Below, one piece after another: positions 23,104 through 32,865 of a stretch of 64,000 nt of DNA; the stretch's first letter is position 1, and each line of letters opens with the position of its first letter. The DNA comes from Shinisaurus crocodilurus (lineage: Eukaryota > Chordata > Lepidosauria > Squamata > Shinisauridae): positions 18,251,525 through 18,315,524 of the forward strand of contig CM037879.1 of the NCBI GenBank assembly GCA_021292165.1. Direction: 5' to 3'. Under the pieces are notes generated by a model. That model had not been told where the DNA came from. It saw nothing but the letters and a program-made list of their open reading frames with translations, and did no database searches. The translations under genes were made by a program, and so were the position numbers.

Positions 23104-23721
23104 CAGCAGAGGCCAGTGGCTCCAATGTCAGAGGGGCTGTGTATCCACTCCTGCTGCGATGCATCTGTATCTGCGATGCATCAAAAATTGAAGATCTAGA
23201 GCACTACCTTCTTGAATGCCGCCTTTATGACAGCTATAGGGCACACTATTTTGCTCCCTTTCTGGAGCATATGAGTAACTTGTCACGGATGGGTAAATTA
23301 TTTTTTCTCTTAAATGGCTCTAATTGCTTTGTCTCCCAGAGGGTCGCCTTATTTGCTATTAGGGCTGCCTGTATAAGGAAAAAAAGAAGCAGAAAGGAAA
23401 ACTTTGGTATAGGCAATTTTAAACATTTTAACTTAAAATTTTATATATTTTATATTCCAAAAATGGAACTATTGTAAGGATTTTATTGTGTACCTCTGTG
23501 TATAATATTGTTTTTGAAAATGGTCTGCAGACTGATTCAATAAAAATGTTGTTGTTGTGTATCCACTCCAGATTTTACTCCGAACTCTTAAGGAGCTATC
23601 CCTGGCACTGAACCCTACCCCCAAAATAGGTTTGGCACCATGGATAGCCCCTTAAAAGTTCAGAGTAAAATCCAAAGTGGATACACAGCCCCTCTGACAC
23701 TGCAGCCACCGGCATCCACTG
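23104..23721. mobile_element. palindromic hAT-like MITE, family F, split by a LINE
   Basis: The left arm has GGCTCCAATGTCAGAGGGGC and GTGTATCCACTC; the right arm has AGTGGATACACAGCCCCTCT in complement. Without the LINE insert it is about 200 bp, like the copies at 24538 and 32668. Confidence 0.75.
23152..23555 (+). mobile_element. 3' end of a non-LTR retrotransposon with GTT-rich tail
   Basis: A 404-bp insert with a perfect 14-bp target duplication (TGTGTATCCACTCC at 23138-23151 and 23556-23569). The open frame up to about 23475 contains IEDLEHYLLECRLYDSYR, a spacing known from the cysteine/histidine motif near the end of several LINE ORF2 proteins. It ends AATAAAAATGTTGTTGT rather than in a poly-A. 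The clade (I/Vingi-like or other) is not settled. Confidence 0.75.
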
Positions 23722-23754
23722 CCGATGGGTCTCCTGTAAGCATGACTGTGTCTA

Positions 23755-24345
23755 TTCATTTCATTTCATTTCATTTATTTCATTTCTATACCGCCCCACA
23801 GCCGAAGCTCTCTGGGTGGTTCACAACAATTTATACATAAAAAACCAACAATAAAAACATACAATATAGTTAAAAAGATTAAAAACCAAATTTAAAAGCA
23901 CAGTTTAAAATGACAATACAAAATATGCTGGCTCAGCTTGTCTGAGCATGGAAAGCTAAGCAGGGTCAGGCCTGGTTATTACCTGGATGGGAGACCCCTC
24001 CTCTAGTTTCCTGCATTGAGCAGGGGGTTGGACTCGATGGCCTTGTAGGCCCTTTCCAGCTCTATGATCTACGAAATCTATGAAAGTGAATAAAACCAAG
24101 CCTACAGGTGACAATCCCCCCCCCCCATGTGCTATTTTGAACTCTTAACTATTGAATGCCTTAGCATAGAGGGAAGTCTTAACCCAGTGCAGAAAAGATA
24201 GTAAGGTTGGCGCCAGGCGGGCCTCAGTGGGGAACTTATTCCATAATTGGGGGGCTACCACTGAGAAGGCCTTCCTCCTTGTTGCCACTAACCGAGCCTC
24301 TCTTGGAGGTGGCAGTCGGAGGAGGGCCCCAGATGTTGATGTGTG
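23755..24345 (-). mobile_element. L2-type LINE 3' end, split by a 5S SINE
   Basis: The L2 tail (complement of CCCAGAGAGCTTCGGCTGTG) is at the left. At the right the minus-strand translation gives KAFSVVAPQLWNKFP, the usual C-terminal motif. Comparison with 39192-39402 shows where the SINE went in. Confidence 0.85.
23926..24086 (+). mobile_element. 5S-headed SINE with CR1 tail, inside L2
   Basis: Head from GCTGGCTCAGCTTGTCTGAG through GGAAAGCTAAGCAGGGTCAG to GATGGGAGACC; tail GAGCAGGGGGTTGGACTCG to GAAATCTATGAAA. The uninterrupted L2 at 39345-39365 supplies the empty site. Confidence 0.9.
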
Positions 24346-24537
24346 TCTGTGTTCTGTGACACTTCGTTCGAAAAAAGCAAAAACAAAATTACTGATAATT
24401 ATACGCCTCTAAAATATCCCATACTTATCACATCGACTTCCTACCTAAGTAAAACAAACAAACAAACAAACAATAAGACAAAAATACACCCTTGTGTCAC
24501 ATCCATAACATGTGAAGGACTGGATCGTACATAAATG

Positions 24538-24743
24538 CAGCGGAGGCTGGTGGCGCCAATGTCAGTGGGGGTGATGTATCCACTCTGGGCTTTAGCCTGA
24601 ACTTTAAAGCAGCTCTCCATGGCGCTGACACTATTTGGGGGTGGGGGTAGGGCTCAGCACCATGGAGAGCTCCTTTAAAGTTCAGGCTAAAGCCCAGAGT
24701 GGATACACCGCCCCACTGACATTGGCGCCACCAGCCTCCGCTG
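24538..24743. mobile_element. palindromic hAT-like MITE, family F
   Basis: Long inverted arms: CAGCGGAGGCTGGTGGCGCC at the left, its complement at the right, with CCACTCTGGGCTTTAGCCTG and its complement inside. Total 206 bp. Confidence 0.8.
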
Positions 24744-24966
24744 CAAACATATACGTAGATGATTTCTCAGCACTTGATTACTCAATTCATGAGTGCTTTT
24801 CGGGCATTAATCTGAACAGAAACAGTAGAAGGGTAAGTGGGATTATGCTTGCTACAGCTGCTGGCCCCTGCAACCCTCCCTACACATGTGTGGAGGAGTA
24901 ATGTCTGAAATAGCCTATGCATGCTGTTTAGATGAGTGCTGGCTCTGTCTGCATAATCATGTGTCA

Positions 24967-25130
24967 GGACTGGCGTCACCACCTGGTATCGTTGGGCAGC
25001 AGCAAAGGCCCCAGCACCCTGGCAGGGCCCACCACTGATGCCTGCCACATACCGCCCCTTCTCCCATACTCCAGTCAGTGTCAGGCACCTTGGGACCACT
25101 GCTATTTAAATTTCCTACAATGTCCCAGGA
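24967..25130. mobile_element. hAT-like remnant
   Basis: CAGGACTGGCGTCACCACCT and TCGTTGGGCA resemble the start of the elements at 12455 and 44321. No matching right end is found. Confidence 0.35.
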
Positions 25131-25427
25131 TGCCTCCAATTAGTGCCAGTCCCAGGCTTTTGAGGGCCCCCTGGGCAAGATACCCTCCGTGAGTCTATAT
25201 TCTCACTGCCATTGCCACCAGCTGCTGTTGCTCTTCATCCTCTTCCTCATCACTGCTACCACTTGCTTGCTGGACAGGCAGAGAGCAAGTAGGCCGTGGC
25301 ATCTGCTGCTGCTCCTTCTCACCACCACCACCGCTGTAGTCTGGGCCAGAGTGAGAGGCAGATGAACAAGCAGGCTGCAGTGGTGAAGGGGAGGAGCAAG
25401 TCTAAGGGGGCTCTTGTCAGTGGGCCC

Positions 25428-26065
25428 TGTGGCGTAACCCCACGATTCAGTTCCCTGGTGTATGTCTGCATTAGTATGTTTAGTGTGTCTAGAATGTTGA
25501 CCTGAGTGGGTGTGGTTTGTGATGTCTTGGAAAGGGTGGTGGGGAGGAGTATATAAGGAGTGTTTGAGTGATGTCAGAGTTAGTTGAGTGTTGGTTAGAG
25601 TGTGTTGGGAGTGTTAGCGAGTTTGGGAGTTAGGTTAGTTGGGTTATCTGTGTCTTGTCAGGAGTTTTGAGAGAAATCAGTGCTTTTATGAGGAGTGAGA
25701 GTATTTGGAGTTATAGGGACTTAGGTTAATTATAAAGTGTTTGGTGTAGGCAGGTTTATTTTCTGGAACTAAGATTTTGAGAATTAAAATAAACTTATTT
25801 TTTATTTTGTTTGCTACCCAAATCCTACGTGTCAGCTGGGCATTATTAACCTGCTTTACTTTTAAATCTACACACACACACACCTTTGTACCCACAGCAT
25901 CATACATTTAAAAATAGATCCTTCATAACCAGAATTAATCTTTTCCCTCATTAGTAGGGGAAAGGTTTCATTTGACCCTCCCCTTAGGTTTTTAAGTGTT
26001 GATGCTCTTGGCCTGAGAAGGTTTTATACGCCTGGTCCTAAAGTGTAAGGGGCCGTGCCGTCACA
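25428..26065 (+). mobile_element. solo LTR of a retrovirus-like or Ty3-like element
   Basis: A 638-bp unit running TGTGGCGTAA...GCCGTCACA (TG...CA ends, with the first seven bases nearly inverted at the end). It is flanked by the perfect 5-bp repeat GGCCC at 25423-25427 and 26066-26070. The interrupted family A sequence has GGCCC once. A TATATAAGG box at 25550 and an AATAAA at 25788 are in LTR order. No internal region or second LTR is present, so recombination has removed the body. Confidence 0.85.
25550..25558 (+). promoter_or_regulatory. TATA box of the solo LTR
   Basis: TATATAAGG, 122 bp into the LTR and about 238 bp before the poly-A signal. Activity is unknown. Confidence 0.5.
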
Positions 26066-26139
26066 GGCCCCTGCTGGGGTGTGGGCCCTTGGCAGGTGCC
26101 CCCACCATGCCTACCTTTCATGCCAGCCCTGCCTCCAAC

Positions 26140-26491
26140 GTAGCATCCAGGGCATTTGTGAGAAATAAAAATGGCAGCAGCTCCAAGCTGTCCAGGGCTC
26201 ATCAGCGCGCCCCTGCTGCCGCCTACCAGGTTAGTTTGCCTTGGCAGATGGGGGAAGCCCATCAACGTAAGAGGGTCCCCACCAGAGGGCACTGTGCCAA
26301 GGGTCCCCTCAAAGCTGAAGCTGTCCCTGTTGGGGGACGATTCCAGAGTTTCTGATTGGGCTGACAAATCCTAGGCAGGTATGGGCATCTCAGGCTCTTT
26401 CAGACATTACTCTGAAGGCATGTAGGCAGTATGGGCTGGGCCAGAAGCCACGAGCAGGCACACAGCCCTGCTCCCCTTTACGTGCATTCAG
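26140..26491. other. no recognised feature
   Basis: Moderately GC-rich, possibly hAT-derived (GGGTCCCCACCAGAGGGCA) but without clear ends. Confidence 0.35.
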
Positions 26492-26762
26492 CAGGGATGG
26501 GGACTCGGACTCGAGGACTCGACTCGTGAGTCGGACTGAGTCCCCCCTCTGACTCGACTCGGACTCGAGTCCCAATATTTTTAATGGGACTCGAGACTCG
26601 ACTCGGGACTCGAGACCAAGGACTCTTCAACATCCCTGGGCTGTGCCAGAAGGAGTGGAGAGGAGCGTGATTGCCAGCGAAGAGCGCATGGAAGCGAGGT
26701 GTGCCGCTGCTCGGCCACTATGGACGGCTACCAGGAGTGCAGCCCCAACAGTGTGTCAAGAT

Positions 26763-26908
26763 CAGTGCTTTTTTTCTGGAGAAAAAGGTACCGGAACTCT
26801 TGGATTACATTTCCTCGGGAGTAGATGGCGATTAAATTGTAATGCAATTAATAGAAGAAAAGGTGCTGGAACTCAGTTCCGGTGAGTTCCACCAGAAAAA
26901 AAGCCCTG
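26763..26908. mobile_element. hAT MITE nested in the hAT transposon
   Basis: A 146-bp element starting CAGTGCTTTTTTTCTGG and ending CCAGAAAAAAAGCCCTG, with the perfect 8-bp repeat GTCAAGAT at 26755-26762 and 26909-26916. It cut the transposase region, so it is younger than its host. Confidence 0.9.
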
Positions 26909-26921
26909 GTCAAGATTTATT

Positions 26922-27137
26922 TTGATTGATGTGTTGCGTACTTGGGAGAGGCAGAAGAATGACCTGAGATTACTCTGTGTGGCTGCTCTGAGTGTGTTTC
27001 TGGTTCCAGCAAGTTCATCACCGGCGGAGCGGGTGTTCAGTGAGGGTGGAATTGTGATGAGATCTCGCCGTTCCAGAATGGGGGGCCAAACATTTAGAAA
27101 ATTCATGTTCCTCAAATGCAACATGGATAAGTTTTAG
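26922..27137 (+). pseudogene. hAT transposase, C-terminal dimerisation region
   Basis: The translation contains SVFLVPASSSPAERVFSEGG followed by RSRRSRMGGQTFRKFMFLKC. This is the conserved end of hAT transposases (a proline-rich part, an S-x-x-ERVFS motif, then R-x-x-R and a short C-terminal helix) used for dimerisation. The BED zinc finger and the DDE catalytic core are missing, and a MITE lies just upstream. It is a broken relic with no expected activity. Confidence 0.85.
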
Positions 27138-27182
27138 GAAGTACAGCAAGTTTATTTTTTAAAATCATTTTTCTAAAATGCA

Positions 27183-27425
27183 ACCTTTCAGACATTTTGG
27201 GTTTGGCTGCCTCTGCCTGCCTGCCTGGGGTTCCCAGCCTCCTCTGTCTGCCTGGTCTCTTCTTGACCAGTTCAACAGTTGAATTGTCCAAGACAAAGGC
27301 CTCTGCCTGCCTGCTTTGGGGTTCCCTACCTCCTCTGCCTGCCTGGTTATTTTGGGTTTTTCTGCCTGGTCTGTTCTTGCCAAAATCAGTTGCAGAGTTT
27401 TGAAATAAAAAGGCACACCGGTGCC
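27183..27425. repeat. internal CTGCCTGC-rich duplicated segment of the hAT remnant
   Basis: Two related units (TCTGCCTGCCTG...GGGGTTCCC...CCTCCTCTG) follow each other within about 140 bp. They are probably a tandem duplication in the transposon's 3' non-coding part. Confidence 0.5.
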
Positions 27426-27718
27426 TAGAATTTATTTAAACCACACATCTGAAGTAGCTTTATTTTGTTGGGAAAAAACCCCATTGGTTTTAATAGGGAC
27501 TCGTGGAGTCAGCTTTGAGAATGACTCGTGACTCATGACTCGTGAGTCACCATTTTGGACCAATGACTTGGACTCGGACTCGAGACTCGGGTCCAAAGAC
27601 TCGTGACTCGACTCGTGACTCGAGACCAAGGACTCTTCAACATCCCTGGCATTCAGAGTAATGTCTGAATGTGTGAACTGACTCTGTGAAAAATATTGTG
27701 CTTGAGCTTGTCTCATGC

Positions 27719-28055
27719 TTTATTTATTTATTTATTTATTTATCTACAGTATCTGTATTCCGCTCCATATCTAAGTAGATTCTGGAGTGGTGAACAATAA
27801 AAAGAGAAAAACAGATAAAAGAAACAAAAACAATATATTGAAAACAAGGTAACATTAAGATGGTGGTTGGACAGCGGAGAAGTCTTCCCAGAGCAAGGAG
27901 GTCTTCAGCAGGTGACTAAAGCAGCGCAGTGTCAGTGCCTGCCTGACCTCCAGAGGCAGGGAGTTCCACGGTAATGGAGCCACCACACTGAAGGCTCTTC
28001 TCCTGGTGGACTCCAATCGGGCCAAAGGTCCACGAGGAACCAGCAGGAGCATGCC
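27719..28055 (-). mobile_element. L2-type LINE, 3' end
   Basis: On the minus strand an open frame (27855-28052) ends the ORF2: RRRAFSVVAPLPWNSLPLEV, then a typical L2 C-terminus. It is followed by an AT-rich 3' UTR and a TAAA tail at 27719-27743. Confidence 0.85.
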
Positions 28056-28059
28056 ATCT

Positions 28060-28368
28060 GTTATGGTGGAATGTTGGAGAAATCCACAATGAATTCAAAT
28101 GAGTTTGAATGTCTATGTATCTGACCTGTGGATTCTGCAGAGGACTGGCTTTTTCTGAGTCGTGTGGATTCCATGGACTTGCAGACCAGTTTTAAAAACT
28201 TTGGGGGGGGGGGGAATTGCACAAATGCGCACTTGCACAACTGGAACTAAATTCTTACACCTCCCTAAAAAAATGTGATTCTGTCAATGAGTGGACAATG
28301 GAATGCAAAATGCCTGACAATCTGCAAAACACAGACAGAACAGATTTAACAAAATTTATACATCCCTA
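28060..28368. mobile_element. MITE with TAGGG-type ends, copy 2
   Basis: Same order as 7840: AGAAATCCACAATGAATTC at the left, a G run at 28203, GATTCTGTCAATGAGTGGAC, and CATCCCTAACTG at the right end. Confidence 0.65.
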
Positions 28369-29036
28369 ACTGTTAATAGTGTGATTGTCACGGTCAGTAC
28401 TCTCTGCATTGAATTTCCTTCTGACCACATAGTTTTCAATTCCTCCCCCCCCACACACATACCTATATGTACTGTATAAAAACCTGAAACTCTCTAGAAT
28501 ACTCCATGCATCTGATGAAATGGTCCATGAAAGCATATGCCCAAATAAATTTGTTAGTCTTTTAAGGTGCCATGAGACTCCTAGTTGTTTTTGTTGCAAT
28601 AGGCTAACATGTAACTCTGGAAAATGCATCTGATGTATATTTGGATGCACATTCATTTTATGCCTGCAGTTCGACTTCCAATAAGTGTGATATGCACACA
28701 GGAGCCTATTTACACCCATGGATGTTCTTAGCTGGATTGGGATCATGATGTTTCATCTGTCATTAGTTGATGGACATGCGGTCATCAGTTGAAGAACATA
28801 CATTTTTGAACTAGCACTCACAGTCTGATGAACTAAGTGGGAAGGGAGTTCCAGGGTCAAGGAGCAATCAGTGGTAATGCTCCTTCTGTTGTTATTTGAT
28901 GGACTAAGAGAGTACCCTTGACTGGCTACAGAAGTCATATGATGGAAGAGATAGGAGAAGCTTATGGTTACTCAAATAAATACTGTATTGGCTCCTAGTT
29001 TAAGTCCACTAAAGGAATATGCAAAACCTCAAGCAA
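28369..29036. other. no recognised feature
   Basis: No gene or confident repeat. Confidence 0.4.
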
Positions 29037-29266
29037 CAGGGCTGGCAGATTTTGGGTCTTATGAAAGGGCTGGGAAATGTATCATCCTCATCCTCATCTG
29101 CTGCCAGCGATGGGAAGAGGTGCTTATGGGATTTTCTGCCTCATATTCCAAAATAACTTGCCTGGCTTTGTGTGTTGTGCAGCTTGACTTGGGTATGTGC
29201 GTGGGGTGGGTGGGTGCCATTTCTGCCATTTTGCCTCAAGTAGCAAAATATCTTGGGCTGGCCCTG
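29037..29266 (-). mobile_element. non-autonomous hAT element, family C
   Basis: Right end TCTTGGGCTGGCCCTG is the complement of the family's left end; the left end is CAGGGCTGGCAG. Flanking 8-mers TCAAGCAA and CCAAGCAA match at 7 of 8. Confidence 0.75.
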
Positions 29267-29394
29267 CCAAGCAATGGATTCCCATGCAAAATCCACTTGC
29301 TCATTTGAATGCTGCATTGTTATGTTTCTTTCCTTAATACCTACCTAGCTTCAAGTAAAGGCCCAGGATCTCTGTTCCATTCAGAGTCTCACAC

Positions 29395-29500
29395 TGCATC
29401 AGTACGCTGAGATCAGAGGCCTCCACCATCTGAAGTGTGGCGGATGATGATAGGGAAAGGACCTTCTTGGTGCTGGTCCCATTAGACTGCTTGGCAAACC
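29395..29500 (+). mobile_element. L2 remnant
   Basis: The plus-strand translation around 29405-29490 (LRSEAST..., then RERTFLVLVPLD) resembles the L2 ORF2 C-terminus. Short and uncertain. Confidence 0.4.
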
Positions 29501-31330
29501 ATCATGGCCTTTAATTGGATGTATGTAGGTGGCAGGGGCTGCCATCCCAGGACTTAAACTGAGAACCTTCAGATCTGTGTTTAGCTGCCTCATGTGGTTG
29601 CAGCACCTGCCTAGGCAGCTTAGTATCCTCAGGCCCTGGACCGCCCCTGCCCCACCAGGTGGTTATTGGGTCCTCATGGACAGGAAGGAGTATAAGAGGG
29701 CTTCCTGTTCCAGTGAAGCCTTGCTGGGGCAACAAGGTCTTCCTGAGCTCTGGTATGTCCCTGGATCCTTTGGTTGTTCTTCAGTCTTCACTTCTGGATT
29801 GCTTCTCAGTCCTGCTGCTCCAGATTGTCCTTCAGTCCTGACTTGTTCTCTTATTCTGACTACTATCTTTGTCCCATGGTTCCTGGCTTATGGCTTCCCT
29901 CAGACTACTGCCCATGACAATCACTCACATTATATACTAGGTATCTTGAGCCAATATATCTAAATAACTGCCACTGTCCATATCTCTTCATATATTTTTA
30001 GGGATGTGCGGGGATTTCATTCAGGGGGTGGAAATCTGGCGGGCTAGCCGGGCTTGACTCCCTGCACTCCATCTCGCTTACCGTACCTCTTAATTAGTTA
30101 AATTAATTCTTGAAGCCCAGAACACTCAGCTGGGATTTATACATCTGTTGCTCGGTGGGGTCTGTCCATACAGGCATCAGTTTTCTCTCTTGGTCAGGTA
30201 AGTCACAGATGCACCTGTTCTGGTAAGGGAAATAAGTTAGTCAGATGGTGCAGGACCAGTTCACCCATTTCATTATGTAGTCATCAGGGCTGAAAAGGCT
30301 GCCCACCCCCTGCCTTCGAGTAACAGCTATCCTCAAAAGAGATATCCCGCCCCTGCAAAAAAATCCTGCAGATTCTGAATCCTTAGGAAATCATAATGTA
30401 ATGCCCTTTCTTCCTGTTTCTTAACCCAATCCTCAGTTGCTTTGATATTCCATATTTGCAGATACTCTTCGTTTTTGGCAAGCTCTTTTGGGTTTCCGAT
30501 GTTTCTTTGCGACTGAGATCCTGCAAGAGCTATGAAAAAGAAGCTCCGCGTGTATCATTAGCCTGTACAAAATTCTTCTCAGGTGGCTTATTAAATGGGG
30601 GGACACAATTGAAATCAAGTTGCGTAACCTGATTGATACATTTATGTGTCACAAATGACAGAACGCGAATGTACTGAGAACTCGCTGAAATGTTCATGGG
30701 TTTATAATCCTCCAGGGAGTGCTACACATCCACACAATGTTTGTGAGTGCTCCGTGTTGCATTTGGAGCACCGATTCCACTGATATCCGTGCAAAAGCTC
30801 ATGTAGAGAGACAGGCAGAGATCTCTTGTGACTGCCTGCCTGCCAAAGCTTGGGAAGAGAAAAAGCATCCCTGCGTGGATTTGGAATAAATTATATGTAA
30901 CAAACTAGCTCTAAATGAGTCTTTTATACTCAGTAATACTGAGAGATCAGTTAAGAACATAAAAGTTGCCAAACCAGCAGTCCATGTGGCTCAGAATTCT
31001 ATTGACAGTGACCAGTCAAGATGTTGCAGGAAAGTTTGCAAGCCGGGCATAAAGGTGCTATCTGCCCTCTATTTTTAATCCTCGTCATCTGTCCGCCAGA
31101 GATATGCTTTCTCATAACATGGAGAAGTTGCTCTTGTGGGTTTTTTTTTTTTTTGCTTGTATCCCAACAATAGACCGATCCTCCAGTGCCCTGATTCAGT
31201 CAGATTAATACGCACATGCAAATAGGCGTTTGCGTGCTGATCGCCTTTCTAGATGATATCCTACATGGGCAAAAGGTTGTTGGCGTGGGGAAGCCTATGG
31301 GGTATATGTCTTTACTCTCCTTGCATGGCA
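29501..31330. other. no recognised feature
   Basis: No gene is recognised. A TAGGGATGTGCGGGGATTTC start near 30000 suggests one end of a TAGGG-type MITE without a clear partner. Confidence 0.35.
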
Positions 31331-32298
31331 TGTAGGGGGGGTGCATCGGATTTGGACGAATCCCGAATCCAGAACCTAATCGGACAAATTTGGGAGAGGT
31401 CCATATTGAAAGAGGGCTCCTTCAAATAGTTTTGGGTGATGCTGGGAAATCCATTTCATTTAAGTGGGGCAGAATTCTACAGCATTGTCAATCCAGCAAG
31501 CAGCAGCAGACTGCACCGGATTTGGGGGGTGGGGGAGTTCATGAGCAATTTGCACATTTAAAAAAATAATAATTTGGTCATGAAATTTGCTCTCATTATA
31601 ATTTGTGCAAATTGTAATTTGTGCAAATTGCATTTTTTTTAAAAAAAAGTTTGGGTCTTTTGCAAGTGGGCACCTGCACACTTACGAGGGTGTCTCCTGG
31701 CAAAGTGCAGCAAGCACCATCCCGGAACATTGAGAAAACAAGGCTACTACAAATAGGTTAAATTGTTGCTTTTCTTTCTCTGACAGCTGTCAGAAGGCAA
31801 GCTGTCAAGTGAAAGCAAAGCCGCAAAGGAATCTTTGCTCGTGAAAGGGGGTGGCCAGTAGATAACCTTCTTCTAGTTTTTATATATGGCCATGACAGTT
31901 CTCAGTGTCCTCCACCTTTCCCACCCTTTCCTGAGCCTCTAGGTGCTTGGGAAATTGGAGAGGCATGAGCTACCCCATTTACCAGAGCCATCAGTTTTGA
32001 CAGGAGCTCTCAAAACTCAGGCTTCCTTTTAAAATGTTTTTTTTTTTTTTTTTACAGGGCTAAGCAGGGTTTTTTCACAGGGACATATGCATATACATAT
32101 TACAATGTATAATTACAATTTGCTGCAAATTTCAAGACCAAATTAAAAAATCTGGAAATCTGCATTCTGGTTTGACTCGGTACAAATTGAGTTGACGCCG
32201 GTGGTGGTGGTGGTGGTGATGGAATGAAATATGGGGGGCTGAACTGGAAAAATCCATTGGATTTTCACCACCCAAACAGAATTCTCACACATCCCTAC
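31331..32298. mobile_element. probable compound TAGGG-type MITE
   Basis: GGTGCATCGGATTTGG at the left and TCACACATCCCTA at the right are imperfect inverted ends. AT-rich blocks (AATTTGTGCAAATTG) fill both flanks, with an unrelated middle at about 31690-32040. It may be one element with an insert or two elements. Confidence 0.3.
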
Positions 32299-32389
32299 GA
32301 ACACTCCTGAAGAATTGGGATTCAGAGGAGCACAGAGGCAGACAGTTTGTCTAAAAAAAAAAAAAAAAAGATACATTTCTCCTCAAGCT

Positions 32390-32639
32390 CTCCATTGTAT
32401 TGTCTGAATCCAGCTGTGCTAACAAGCCATGGCTTGTTAACCACAAACAACCCATGAAGAGAACCCATGGTTTTGTGTTGGGTTGTGAACTGTGGGTTGT
32501 TCACCATGGTTTGTTATCTAGGTAGGGTTCAGACAACATGATAACCCACATTTCAACAGCAACCCATGGTTCAATGTCAACCCACACTCAACCCATACTC
32601 AACCCTTGCGTGTGGGTTATCGTGTTGTCTGAAGCTAGT
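32390..32639. mobile_element. three-hairpin foldback element, 5'-truncated copy
   Basis: Keeps the end of the first unit (TTGTCTGAATCCAGC), the second (CTAACAAGCCATGGCTTGTT) and the third (GGGTTCAGACAACATGATAA ... GTGGGTTATCGTGTTGTCTG). Compare the complete copies at 53161 and 54563. Confidence 0.75.
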
Positions 32640-32667
32640 CACTGTGTGCTTGTTTGGAAAAAGCTGG

Positions 32668-32865
32668 ATGGCTCCAATGTCAGAGGGGCTGTGTATCCAC
32701 TCTGGATTTTACTCCAGACTTTAAAGGAGATATCCATTGTGCTGAACCCTATCCCCAAAATCAGTTTCGGCACCATGGATATTTCTTTAAAAGTTCGGAG
32801 TAAAATGAGGAGTGGATTACGCAGCCCTGCTGACATTGGAGCCACTGGCCTCTACTGCTTATGTC
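32668..32865. mobile_element. palindromic hAT-like MITE, family F
   Basis: GGCTCCAATGTCAGAGGGGC and GTGTATCCACTCTGGA at the left, their complements at the right. It serves as the uninterrupted comparison for 23104. Confidence 0.75.

Larger units (their letters stand above)
25141..26131 (-). mobile_element. family A hAT-like element split by a solo LTR
   Basis: Left part GCCAGTCCCAGGCTTTTGAG to 25427; right part 26066-26131 ending CATGCCAGCCCTG. Flanking 8-mers CCTCCAAT (25133-25140) and CCTCCAAC (26132-26139) match at 7 of 8. Confidence 0.85.
26492..27648 (+). mobile_element. hAT transposon remnant with GACTCG-rich ends
   Basis: Starts CAGGGATGGGGACTCGGACT and ends CTCTTCAACATCCCTG; the outer eight bases are inverted. 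The perfect 8-bp repeat GCATTCAG flanks it (26484-26491, 27649-27656). Both ends carry many GACTCG/CGAGTC units, a layout known for transposase binding sites in Ac-type hAT elements. The inside keeps the end of a transposase gene. A second copy of the right terminus (AACATCCCTG) ends at about 26637, so the left end may itself be a short deleted element. The total length is far below a full hAT transposon. Confidence 0.85.
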
